Below, piece by piece: positions 11,325 through 21,959 of a stretch of DNA of 64,000 nt. The number at the start of each line of letters is the position of its first letter. Within the stretch, counting starts at the first letter, position 1. The translations under genes were made by a program, and so were the position numbers. The DNA is from Cyathus striatus (taxonomy: Eukaryota > Basidiomycota > Agaricomycetes > Agaricales > Nidulariaceae). The stretch is from NCBI GenBank assembly GCA_025738555.1, contig JAOVFP010000007.1, positions 1,426,001 to 1,490,000 of the forward strand, read 5' to 3'. Below the pieces are notes generated by a model. The model did not search any database, had not been told where the DNA came from, and saw nothing but the letters and a program-made list of their open reading frames with translations.

Positions 11325-12248
11325 TTATGCCCGTACATCTGACTCATTGCTCGGGGAAAAGACATGGTAATAGCCATTCTTTACTCGTTCCCTCCAGAAT
11401 TCAATTCGACCAAGCGGTGAAGACACTAGTTGAATTCTTGAGTCTACGCTCTTCCAATCCTTTTCAGAGTAATTCAACTCCGTCATCCAAGTAGGAGCTG
11501 GTGTTTCCCAATCTAATATCAAAGTTAAAGCGTGTAAATGTTTGACATTCCGGACGAGGGTTTCTAGACTGCTCGACGACAATCTAGTGTTGTGACTGTA
11601 TCGTATTTGAACATGTAGAAGTGCTGGTAGAAGTCGAAATGCTTCTCCAGGTAGATCAGCATCAGTATACGTACAATCTATTGAGATATACGTTAGCGAT
11701 GGAAATTCGGGTCGCCTTTCCAACAGTTTGTTTAGTATCCAGTTGCTATAAAATTCCAACGATTGAAGAGGGAGCTTTGTGATATGTTCAAAAGTCGCTG
11801 TAGGATCATCGTAATTGTACCAAACCCCCAGATGCTGAACTCCAGAACAGATCGAAAGGATCTCTAAGACGAACTCCTTGGATACAGAATGTGTGATAAG
11901 GAGGTTTTTAACACTCTTGCGGAAAAACGATGGAGGTTTAGATTTAACGGTTTCTGCAAAGTCCTCTTCATGAATCAGCTCTTCATGCCCTCGCATTAAA
12001 TATAACACATTCGTCCCTAGCTTAGGGCCACCACGAAACATGAGTGTTTCGTACAACATTGGTTCCACCCTTATATACAGTCAGAATCAAGATAATTAAA
12101 ATAAGGGAATAACAGATTGAAGACTATACCATATATGCACTCGCTTCGAAACCAATGCCAATATCGCTGCTGTCGAATGATAGGGATGGATGTGAACTGC
12201 CCATCGAAATACCTCATCCTCGATCTCAGGTGGGAAGCAAAATGACAT
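11325..12248 (-). CDS. F-box-like leucine-rich protein, two exons, intact
   Basis: Exon 1 is 12130-12248 (start MSFCFPPEIEDEVF, then a VSKRVHIW end). A 60-nt intron (GTATAG..AAG) follows, and exon 2 is 11325-12069. Phases join exactly to give 287 aa. The PPEIEDE..F...SKRV block is the F-box-like start seen across agaricomycete F-box families. Exon 2 begins VEPMLYETLMF and has leucine-rich segments (SVKNLLITHS, LPLQSLEFYSN, FRLLPALLHVQIRYS). The intron position and the 119-nt exon 1 are identical to the gene at 48664-49683, proving common descent despite low identity. Inferred role: substrate receptor of an SCF ubiquitin ligase; substrate unknown. Confidence 0.85.
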
Positions 12249-13539
12249 TGATACTGTTTATCCGTTGAACAGTTCTCTACACGCTTGGGGTTATTTAGCC
12301 GTGTCAATATCAGAGTGAACGGAACACAAACGAGTACACGATTAAGTCCTGGGGCGAAAGGGTTAAATATTTTAGAATTGATGTACAATGTACAACGATA
12401 AAAACGTGGGGTGCAGACACGCGCATCGTAAGTATATGTAGTATTATATACCATCAAAGTGTGTGAAACATGATGTTACGGTATGTTCCGAGCTTACGTT
12501 CGTTGTCAATGGGTGACTTTCCGCTGCGTTTAGAATCCTAGAATAAATTTCTAAACGCCTTAAGCGAGATTGGCCGTAGTGCCGTTGTCCTAATTTGTCT
12601 TAGCTGGCAGCTGAGCGTAAAACTGACCCCATCCTAGATGTCAATCTGGAAGAGGCCTCCCAACCCGGTCTTGTGTATCTTGCTATATAAAGAAATAGGG
12701 CCGGCAAGCGGCAGCGCCCACTACCACATCATTTAACAGACATTTACCATGATAAATCAATAAAGAGGGACATAAGAGATAGTCTATGAGAATGACTGCG
12801 GGGAAGATTGAGGTTGCGTATCTCACACACATCTACAAAGCTAGGTATATTGTTGTTGTTGAGTCTCGCGACGAGTTAAGTAATTCTTAAGTACTTAGAA
12901 TATAAATCCTAAATACAATAATAATATTCAAATCCCGAGGTGCGATTTCAGTAAGTTCGAGGGGTGCAATTGTGTCTATTCCAAATTTAGAACAAGTTAA
13001 AAATAGAACAATTTAAACTCGGGCTATTCTCGTTCACGCGTCAAAGTATTCAAAGTCAAGTTCAGATTCAATTCAGTATTGTGGTACGTATTTCTCGGTA
13101 TCAAAACGTCTCGTAACTATATCTGATTCTCGTCTTTACACACCCTGTCAGTGGGAGGGAAGAATGCCTGGCAGTGCCTGCCGTTTCTTTCCCTCTTCGC
13201 TCATCTATATACAATTACGGACATATCTAGCTACGGATTAGGTCTATACTAATTGCTAATTTAATTCCTAGGTTTCTCCGTCGTTCTAGCCCAGCCATTG
13301 CTGCAACCAATTGCACGCATGCGCGCACGCGTGTCTATGTCGTGACGGGCGCCCGTCTGGGCGGCTCGTCGATTTATTTCCATTTCAGGCGTTGCTTATA
13401 TCATCAAGTACGCGTGGCGCGTCAGTATCGCAACAAAACGCCATTGCTGCGACGCGCACTCGCGCCGCTATCGTTACTTCTTCTCGTGATCTGCGCATGG
13501 GCTGCGCGTGGTATATTGGTTGCTTGGTTCAGCTGGTTT
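12249..13539. other. Intergenic, with a GC-rich patch
   Basis: No supported gene. 13310-13480 is unusually GC- and CpG-rich (GCATGCGCGCACGCG) compared with its surroundings, but carries no recognisable product. Confidence 0.4.
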
Positions 13540-14145
13540 TCGGCTGGTTCTGACCTGGGTTCTGACTTTGGTTCTGGGATTTAAAAAGTCTTGGAACCAA
13601 ACCAGAACCAGGTTCTATCGTGACCCCCCCATTTGGATTTCTGGTTTTTCATTGTTCATGTTCTGGTTCACATATTGGGTTCATGGCATCTTCAATCATA
13701 TTTCTTGTTTTTCTCATAGTACTCACTACTGTTAAAAAGTCTATTGTAGGCTCTGGCTATTATTAGTAGATTAAAATCAAATGTCAAACTGTCCTTTCTA
13801 TTATGATACTCAAGAATCAAGAGTCTACACTTTGAAACTATTAGTAAATACTACTAGTCAGGGAGTAAATATAGTAAAATGTAAGCATTGATTTTAATTT
13901 GTATAAGTACTTAATAGGAAATGTAGTCAAATGTAGTATTATATAGTATACTTAACTAAATTACAAGTGTTGGGTGGGGAGAAGTACAGAACCAAAACCA
14001 GAACCAGAACCAGAACCGCCTGTGGACCAACTAAAAAGCTGGTCCACAGATGGATTCTGGTTCACGGTTTTTCTTGGTTCTCCCACGGTTTTGGTGTTCA
14101 GAACCAAAGTCCGAACCAAAACCAGAACCAGCCATTCATGACCCC
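13540..14145. repeat. GGTTCTGGTTC-type inverted repeat clusters
   Basis: Runs of GGTTCTG/GAACCA motifs at 13540-13612 and 13990-14130 are partly inverted copies of each other (GGCTGGTTCTG.. with ACTTTGGTTCTG on both sides). TGACCCCCC occurs beside each cluster. Probably subterminal repeats of a small transposon; exact ends not determined. Confidence 0.55.
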
Positions 14146-14399
14146 CCTAATGCATAGTGGGATTTATCTGGTGCTAGCAAATGCAACAGGACTGCGTGAT
14201 TTTGAATGAAAGTGGTATGTATTTGTTTAAATTGTTTTTAAACCATACTGAGGCAGAGTTTTATGTTTTTTATAAGTTTATTTGTTTAAATCCCTTAGTA
14301 AATTATGGGAGGCGGCGCGGGAACTCAGCCCCTCCCCGCTGTGTCCTACTCGCGCTCTCAGGTGGAAGCTCTATAAATTCGGAACAAGAAAATTAAAAA

Positions 14400-15450
14400 T
14401 TAAAGTACGTCCTTTACATTTACTAGCGTATCAGTAGCGTGTGATTTGGGGGATATAAGGGGGAGAGGGGGATGGGGGTCGTAGGATGTGCTGAGGTGTG
14501 TTCCCCTGCACCAGGTACAGGGATATCGTATGTTTGTATGTTTTTCGAAATGCGTTAGGGATATGGAAGGTGAGCGCTTGAGCACGAGTTAGCTCAGGAG
14601 AGCTCTGAAGAGGAAGCAAAAATGGCCATGGAGAGAGGGAGCAATGTAATCCTCCCTCCAGTCCCTCATACACTTTGTGAGATTGTCTGATTTCGACTAT
14701 AAGGTCTCGGCGCACTGATCAAACAATGCAAAACTCCAGGAGGAGCATAGAACATGGGGTGATGTATACATCCCCCCTCCTCCACTTCCTTCCCCTCCTG
14801 AAGCATGCTGCGCCCAAGACGGCTATTCCCCCTGGCCTCACGGGCATGGTGCCCCAACCTCACACCCACACTTGCAGGCCTCGCAAACGGTCTCTTCTGC
14901 GGTAGAGGGACAAGCCAAACCAGCGCCGAGTTAGAGTGGGATTAAGGGGGAACAAAGACGAGGGAGGGTAGATCCCATATTGATGGATATGTGGAGTGCC
15001 ACTGGCAAAGAGTTTGGTTGGTCCCGGAGCAAGGAGGGAGTTCAGCAGAGAGAAGAGGGGCTTTCTGTGGGGAAGTAGGAAACCAGTGCGAGTGTGGGGT
15101 GTATGGCTTGGAGGTGCGTCGTTGCCTCCTGCTGAGGTAAAAGGGCCAAATGCGGGGATGAGCCAGCTTGATTGAGTGTGCATAAGGGAGCTTATCATGG
15201 TCTGTAGGTAAACATGTGAGCGTGCTGTATGTCAAACAGGGAGATAAGAGGGAGGGAGTGGGAGAAGACGTTGGAGAGTGAGAGAGAGATGGAAGTCGGG
15301 AGAAGGGAGGGAGCAGACATAAGGTGCTTGAGGGCGGGGTGGGGTGTAACATGTAATCATTAGGCTGTTGCCCAGAGAATAGCTGAGATTGTCTGCTGTA
15401 TGACTAGATTGGCAGCAGTGTGATTCGTAGAGTGATATAAAAGCACGCAC
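14400..15450 (-). repeat. Dispersed repeat family, copy 1 (FTSAGGN family)
   Basis: Minus-strand translation at 14860-15198 contains FGPFTSAGGNDAPP, then HTPHTRTGF and LFASGTPHIHQYGI. The same order, GPSTSAGGN..VVASGTPH, occurs in the plus-strand copy at 53550-54660. DNA similarity also covers the GGGAGGATTAC block near 14645, shared with 50290 and 54155. A remnant of a repeated coding sequence of unknown function; frames are broken in every copy. Confidence 0.6.
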
Positions 15451-15667
15451 AGTTCATCTAAACGAATCTACCTTAGCCCAAGCCTATCCTTGAGCGCCTA
15501 TCCCAACAATCCAGCCATCTGAGAACGACCCATGTGTTCGCATCATGTACAGGCCCTTTGCATGCTTATGATTTTCTGTTGAATAAAAGAGTAGTAAGTA
15601 GACAGAGGGAGAATGAGACTCTGGAGAGGAAGAGAACCGCACTGAAATGATGGCTTCCAACTCACCA

Positions 15668-16885
15668 GTGGCTGTCTTTGCAATTGATCGCTGTCGGTAA
15701 GCAGCGGGGGTGCGCAATAGTAGAGTTCAATCTTGGCGATACACGATACAGCTACAGCTGTTTTGTGACGCGCGCTAAACTTTTTCGGCAGGATACTGTG
15801 GTGTTGCTGTAGCGATTGATCTGTAGCGACGCGACAAAACAGCCAAGATTGAACTTCCCTAATGTTTCACCACTGGGAGCTTGATTGATTGCAATTTGAG
15901 TTGGCACAATCAATGTATTCCTCTGAAATCAATTATAAGTATGTAGTTAGAAATCATTAAATATATAATTGGGATCTATCATGTGAAGTATGAAATCATT
16001 GAATATAAGTATAGTTGGGATCTATTATCCAAAGTGCGAAATCATTCAATAAACGGAATCAATACCATAACTGAATCAATAAAAATCAAATCTATGGGAA
16101 ATGTAATGAATCCTTTCAAATAAATGGTCCCCAACGACGATACCCATGTGTAAGTAGGGTTTTTAACCATATGTTCTTAACTGGTAGGCTATTCGGTCTT
16201 GTATAGGTAACGCGCTTCACTTTATTTAATCTCTATTTGACTACTACTACTACAGACTTTGTGAAATAAAGGCTTCCATGTTCCTTCCCCTTCATCTACA
16301 TGTTTCCTGCTAGATAATTTATAAAACTATTGTATTTAAACACTAAATAATTTTAGAACTTGTATTTAGCTTAATCATGTATTGAACTACTGTGGCAATG
16401 TGTACATGAAGACATAAGGGAACGTGCTTTATTTCACAAAGTCCGTAGTAGTAGTAGTCAAGTAGATGTTAAATAAAGTGAAGCGCGTTACCTATACAAG
16501 ACCGAATAGCCTACCGGTTAAGTACATATGGTTAAAAACCCTACTTACACATGGGTATTGTCGTTGGGGACCATTTATTTGAAAGGATTCATTACATTTC
16601 CCATAGATTTGATTTTTATTGATTCAGTTATGGTATTGATTCCGTTTATTGAATGATTTCGCACTTTGGATAATAGATCCCAACTATACTTATATTCAAT
16701 GATTTCATACTTCACATGATAGATCCCAATTATATATCCAATGATTTCTAACTACATACTTATAATTGATTTCAGAGGAATACATTGATTGTGCCAACTC
16801 AAATTGCAATCAATCAAGCTCCCGGTGGTGAAACATTGCGCACCCCCGCTGCTTACCGACAGCGATCAATCATGATGATAGCCAC
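15668..16885. mobile_element. Fold-back element 2
   Basis: Left arm 15668-16273 and right arm 16427-16885 are reverse complements with GTGGCT..TC termini and the CTGTCGGTAAGCAGC block shared with fold-back element 1. The left arm is longer because a 142-bp MITE is inserted at 15719-15860. The spacer is about 150 bp. No ORF. Confidence 0.9.
15719..15860. mobile_element. 142-bp MITE nested in fold-back element 2
   Basis: Ends AGTTCAATCTTGGC and GCCAAGATTGAACT, flanked by AAT at 15716-15718 and 15861-15863. The other arm (around 16835) keeps the uninterrupted site, giving a built-in empty site and a 3-bp target duplication. Confidence 0.9.
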
Positions 16886-17521
16886 GACTCTCCAACTCTC
16901 ACTTAACTATCACTGCTCTTACTGTCTCTAGTCTTTCAATCTTTGAAATTTTTTTGAATACTCTATCAGACGAATGCAACCCTGGTATTACTAGTACTTC
17001 AAAGTACACTATATAATAACAACAGAGAAACTATGATGGCCCACCTTTACTGAGCACGGCGCTTGAGCTTGAGAAGGAGGAGGGATGAAATCGTTTTGGT
17101 GTCGTGTGCCGGGGAATGCATGGAATAGATTGTCTGTTGATGAGATTAGTATCTCTCATGCTCCGAATGTGGGGAATAGTACTCACTGCTCATTCTATCC
17201 TATCAGCAAGGAACAAAGACAAGTACAAGCTGTAGCTGCTGTACAAGAATGACACTGAATGAGTTACCATCGAAGCACATCACCCTGTCCCTGTGCACGA
17301 GCGCCTTATCGTCTTCTCAGTGTTCCCACTGAGACTGTAGGTTCCGAAAATGGCAGCCAGCGGAGGATGACAGCGCTGGTGGCAGCACTACATCAAGCCC
17401 AGCCTCGTCCTCACCGTCAACGCTAACCCCCGCGCCCACTCCCACTCCCACTACCAATACCACCACCACTACCACTCACACTGCCACCATCTCATTCACA
17501 ACCCACTCTCTTCAACCACAT
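16886..17521. other. Upstream region of the NST1-like gene
   Basis: 17345-17521 is open in the same frame as the downstream exon and encodes a Ser/Thr/Pro-rich stretch ([18 protein letters not shown]), so the protein may start further upstream or the true first exon is missing. The rest shows nothing recognisable. Confidence 0.45.
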
Positions 17522-19250
17522 ATGCCAGTGTCCAGACAAACAGCCACACCCAAGCCAATGGCATACCTGCCCCAGCAGTCCTCTGTCCAGTCTCAGCAGC
17601 AGCCAACACAGCAAAGGAGCACAAGGGCTGCCTACAAGGCTCTGCTTTCTTACGCCCAGCAGCAGCGGCTACACTTATCTCCCAAGAACTGCTCGACCAC
17701 ATCTGCTACTGCTCCTGGCCCCGCTGCAGGCACTGGGAACACTGCGTCCGCGATCAATACCAAGGGAAAGCGAAATGTCAACAAGATCTGGAGCACCAAT
17801 TCCACCGAGGAGAGGGAACACATCAAGGATTTTTGGTTGGGTCTCGGTGAGGAGAGGAAGAATTTGGTCAAGATCGATAAGGATACCGTCCTCAAGAAGT
17901 TGAAGGAGCAGCAGAAACATGCTTGCGGTTGTGCAGTATGTGGCAGGAAACAGTTAGTTTTCTATTCCTTCACTTCTTTCTTTTATTCTATCATTTGTTC
18001 TTATCTTCCCTCTTTATCTCTCTCTTTTTTTTAAAAAAACAAGTACCACAAAAACTAACCAACCCCTCCTATTTCTTCGCCTCACCCCCCCACATCAAAA
18101 CCATCCATCACAACCAATCACCCGATACCATATCCAGAAGTGCATAGAAGAAGAACTCAAAGTCCTCTACGAAGCCTACTATGATGAGATCGAGCAATGC
18201 ACCACCTACCAAAAGCGCTATCTCTCCAGCGGTGCATTTCCCCCTCCTCCAGGTCCAGACCCCTTCCCCGGCAACATCAAACTCGACAAAAATGGCACAG
18301 TCGTCGTCCCCTCCCTCACCACACTCCCCGAATACAAAGCCCATGTCAATGTCATAAAACGTCGCGAGGAGGAAGAAATGGAGGAGGAATACGAGGACGA
18401 GGAGGGCGAGCAGTACAATGACGATGCTGCCAGTAAGGAGGGCAGCGAGGAAGAGGTCACTCCAGAAGAAGCCGAAGACGAACATGTAGAAGAGGAAGAG
18501 GAGAGAGGGAGGAGGAGGGATAGCAGGGGGGAGAGGAGAAGGAACCCTCCACGAGCCAAAGGGGGACTGTTTAGTCTAGGTTATGGGTTGACTTCAGGTA
18601 CCTCATCCTCCCTCCTGTTTTTACACCCATCTAATTCCACAAAGGACCAGGGAACATCCTGGAGGTCGCTGATGACCTCCTCAAAAGCGACGGCCAGAAG
18701 TTCCTCGAAATGATGGAGCAGCTTGCAGAGTGGCGGATGCAGCGCAAAGAAGAAGTCGCCGGTGCCGTCGGGCAAGACGACAGCGAGGAGAGCGAGGAGG
18801 GTTCCGAGGAAGAGGAAGAGAGTGAGGAAGAAGGCGAAAGCGAAGATGAAAAGGGGAGTGACAGTGCTAATGGGGATGAGGTCTCTCTTCCCCACTATAC
18901 CATTTATCTCTTTTCCTCAAGCTAACTGATTTTTCTTACAGATAATGACAGAAGAACAAAAAATGGAAGAGGGAAAACGCATGTTTTCCATCTTTGCAGC
19001 GAGGGTGTTCAAGCAGCGTGTGCTGCAGGCGTATCGGGAGAAAGTAGCACAGGAGAGACAGATGCAGCTTCTTCGTGAGTTGGAGGATGAGGAAAGGGGC
19101 GCAAAGGAGAAGGAGGCCAAGAAACGCGATGTATATTCTTCTTCACAGTATACAGATGATAGACATCCTTTTTCACAGGATATGGATGGTGAACATTCGT
19201 TTTCACATGCAGGGCAGGTTGAGTCGAACTGCGATAGATACAGGCAATAA
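17522..19250 (+). pseudogene. NST1: NST1-like stress-response protein, C-terminally truncated
   Basis: Exon 1 (from ATG 17522, possibly earlier) contains [20 protein letters not shown] and the cysteine motif [11 protein letters not shown], both hallmarks of fungal NST1. Exon 2 (18138-18597) has IEEELKVLYEAYYDEIEQ, YLSSGAFPPPPGPDPFPG and a long acidic tract. Exon 3 (18645-18880, LEVADDLLKSDGQKFLEMME) and exon 4 (18942-, [20 protein letters not shown]) follow. Introns 2 and 3 are 47 and 61 nt and phase-correct. The first intron is uncertain: its best donor (GTTAGT at 17953) shifts the frame, while a weaker GTTTTC at 17957 keeps it. After KEKEAKKRD the protein diverges into a short repeat and stops, whereas NST1 normally continues for hundreds of coiled-coil residues. 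A truncated copy or an altered 3' end is likely. Confidence 0.75.
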
Positions 19251-19341
19251 CTAGGACATACAAATCAATATACAAATTCCTAATTCTAATTATCCCTTAT
19301 AATGCACGCGACATAGGATTTAAATATCCGACCATAAACTA

Positions 19342-21850
19342 TTAACCTCTCTTGGCTATACACTTCAAATCTACAATGAGATTATCAATAAACTCCTGCG
19401 GTACATCACTACCGAAGTTGTTAGAGTCGTTCCCGAATGTGCTACCGAACATTCTCAGCCATTGAAGAGATTTTTGCACAACCTTTCGATCCTTTCCAAG
19501 ATATATTGAGTACCATTCTAGATCTGTAAAGTCATTAGTGAATAGCATGTATGCAGCCAATAGGGCTGCCAACCGTACCGTATACGGTATACGGCCGTAC
19601 ATTGACGGATAGTTTACGGGTTTTCCGTACCGTCCCCCGTATCGTAAAGGAAAATTCTGAAGTGCAATACGGTACGGTATTGTCTTATGGACGGCCGTAT
19701 TACGGTATACGGTTACATATTTTTGCTGTAATGTATTTCTTTGCTTCATGATCGCATTTCTTGCTGTAGAAAGAATGAAATTAGTTAAAGAGTATTTAAA
19801 GTAGTTATCTAACACAATTAAAGACACAATACTCATATTTATATCACAGAAACAGTTGTCTAATTCAACATTTTAGCACATAAGTAGGAGACAAAGACAA
19901 TGCTTAAGTATGAGCTGCCAATTGTTGATTTGAAATGTGCTTAACGGTCACAGCTACACTAAGTTTCCATGATACAAAACCGAATGCCTAGAATTCCTCT
20001 TTGTTCGTAATTCCCAAACCTACCCCTCACAGTTTCTGTATGCCCATTAGACGCGCTGCCTTTCCTGAGTCCTCACCTCGACTCTCATCTTACTGACCAA
20101 GCACCACCGCTATCACTATTCCCACTATTATTAACCAACCACTACCATTCCTCCCCCCCCCTCCACTACTCGCACCCACACTCTGACTAGGAACACCTAT
20201 ACTCGTGTTCCTACTACCACCATACTCGAAAAAGGCTTGGCAGAATTTGAAGCGGTGAGGTGGGAGATGCTTTCCAAGAAGGTTTTAATTGCCAATAAAT
20301 TGTTTTGCATTGAGGTGGAGGTGGAGGATGACGATGAAGCGAGGGGGAAGATGGCACAGTAGTGTTTGTTGAATATGTGGAAATGGGAGCAAAATACTGG
20401 GAAACACGGACCTGAGTGTAGAGTACCGAAGGTGTCATGTATAGTCAGCTGGTCTCCGCATAAACAGTGGCGTGATACACAGGATATCGTTATTTACAAA
20501 GCAGGAGGCCCATATGTAGGTGTGTTGGAGGGCTTGTCTGGGGTTACTCGCGTGGGTGCAGGATTGGAGGTGAGACAAAGGGGAATAGCTTAGAACATTG
20601 AACGCAAGGAAGAGAAGGTGACATGTGTAGGCACGAACTGCAATAAAGAAGGGGAAGACAAAACGGTGCAGCAAGTGTGAGCATGTATAGATACAGAAGA
20701 AACATCAGCTTCACCTGAAAACACGAACCCGCACCTCAACCAAGAGCCCTTTTAGGTAAGACTACTACTCATTCGATTTCGTAGTATGAGTACGTGTAGT
20801 TGACAGCGGTTGTAGACTTGTACTGCTGGAAGGAATTGGCAAGGTGAGACAAAGGAGATGGAAAAGTAGGAGAGGAAGGGAGTTGACAAAAGAAGAATAG
20901 ATACAAGTAAGTAAGTAAAGGATTGGGAAGGAGAAAGAAATTGAAACAGGCTCAGCAAAAGGGGAGAATTAAGACGAAACTGTGTTTTAACTGCGTTTTC
21001 AGAGGCCTGCTTTGGTGCGATAGACTTAAATATAGCTTACGTAATTAGTTGGAATTTACGGGCCGTAAGTCAACCGTATACAGACGTAGAAATACGGTTA
21101 AGATGGCTTGATACCGTACCGTCTACCATACCGTCAAAGGTTCCTCTGCAACTGACAACGGTACGGCACCCGTTACCGTATCACGGTAGCCGTATAGCCG
21201 TAATATACGGTAACGGTTGGCAGCCCTAGCAGCCAATAGTGATCTGATATACCTCTACCACTCTTGCTATCTGGGTTCATCACATGCTGTACTACATTAG
21301 GGTCCCATTTTACCAATTGCTTGAGAGCCTTATTTTCAATTATTTTTCCTAGTCCCGTCCCCGTGGCTGCTTTAAAGTTTGAACTGAAATAAGCAGGACG
21401 TACTACCGTCAGTTACTTGAAAATAAGTGAATAAAGATTTCATACAGCATGGCCGGGTTATATGTGTAATAAGTATCGAGTCTTGTATCTTGTCCATCTC
21501 CAAACTTAATATATACCAGATAGTTTCTGTTCTCCGCATTCTTATTAAACGTAATTCAGTGGGCATTGGCGGAAAATATTTCATCATAAACTGACATATA
21601 TCATTTCGTTACTCGCTGTACTTGGAGTGGTGATCATGTATAATCCAGGTCTTGAGCATTTAAAGAGCCTAAAAACAGTATGAGAAAGACAGATCCAGTT
21701 ATAAGACAAATAGTCTTACCCTTCTGGAGGTTGAATAGAAATAGGAAACGCGTTGCTAGGGAAGACATAGAACGAAGTGAATATCATGGCAAGAGTAGCC
21801 ATTAGTATTGACCAAGTAGTAGGCATCGGTTTGACGGATAATGTGTTCAT
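19342..21850 (-). CDS. Putative small secreted protein, five exons, with a transposon in intron 4
   Basis: Exons (minus strand): 21850-21720, 21668-21596, 21540-21446, 21383-21253 and 19523-19342. All five join in frame to 203 aa. Introns 1-3 are 51, 55 and 62 nt with GT..AG ends and CTGAC/CTGAA-like branch points. Intron 4 is 1729 nt but would be 53 nt without the hAT element and its duplicated site. The N-terminus (MPTTWSILMATLAMIFTSFY..SNA) reads as a signal peptide; the alternative start at 21826 gives 195 aa. The mature part has GLGKIIENKALKQLVKWDP and DLEWYSIYLGKDRKVV, from no family I recognise. It ends 91 bp from the convergent NST1-like gene. The role is unknown; a secreted or anchored protein is inferred. 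Confidence 0.7.
19561..21228. mobile_element. hAT-type non-autonomous element (1668 bp) inside an intron
   Basis: Starts TAGGGCTGCCAACCGT and ends with its complement (ACGGTTGGCAGCCCTA). It is flanked by a perfect 8-bp duplication GCAGCCAA at 19553-19560 and 21229-21236. The TAGGG terminus and 8-bp duplication are hAT hallmarks. Subterminal regions repeat CCGTATACGGTA-like motifs on both sides. No transposase recognised inside. Confidence 0.92.
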
Positions 21851-21908
21851 CAGGAAATACCTAACATACATGATTAGCAGAAATAACTCTAATAAAGCAT
21901 ATATAAGT

Positions 21909-21953
21909 AATAAAAAGCAATAAAAAGCAATAAAAAGCAATAAAAAGCGAATT
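21909..21953 (+). repeat. AATAAAAAGC microsatellite, four units
   Basis: Direct 10-bp repeats immediately upstream of the start of the putative secreted-protein gene. Confidence 0.85.
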
Positions 21954-21959
21954 TAAGTG

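Noticed and set aside
14860..15352. Proline/serine-rich minus-strand ORFs as genes
   Set aside because: They are fragments of a repeat family with shifted frames in every copy.
18108..18895. Hydrophobic minus-strand ORFs opposite the NST1-like exons
   Set aside because: They mirror the acidic Glu-rich coding tract on the plus strand.
19551..19751. ORFs built from CCGTATACGG repeats
   Set aside because: They are translation of the hAT terminal repeats.
21716..21940. Transmembrane segment upstream of the secreted-protein start (FYCFLLLIYALLELFLLIMY)
   Set aside because: It lies across the AATAAAAAGC microsatellite; the methionine at 21850 or 21826 starts a normal signal peptide without it.
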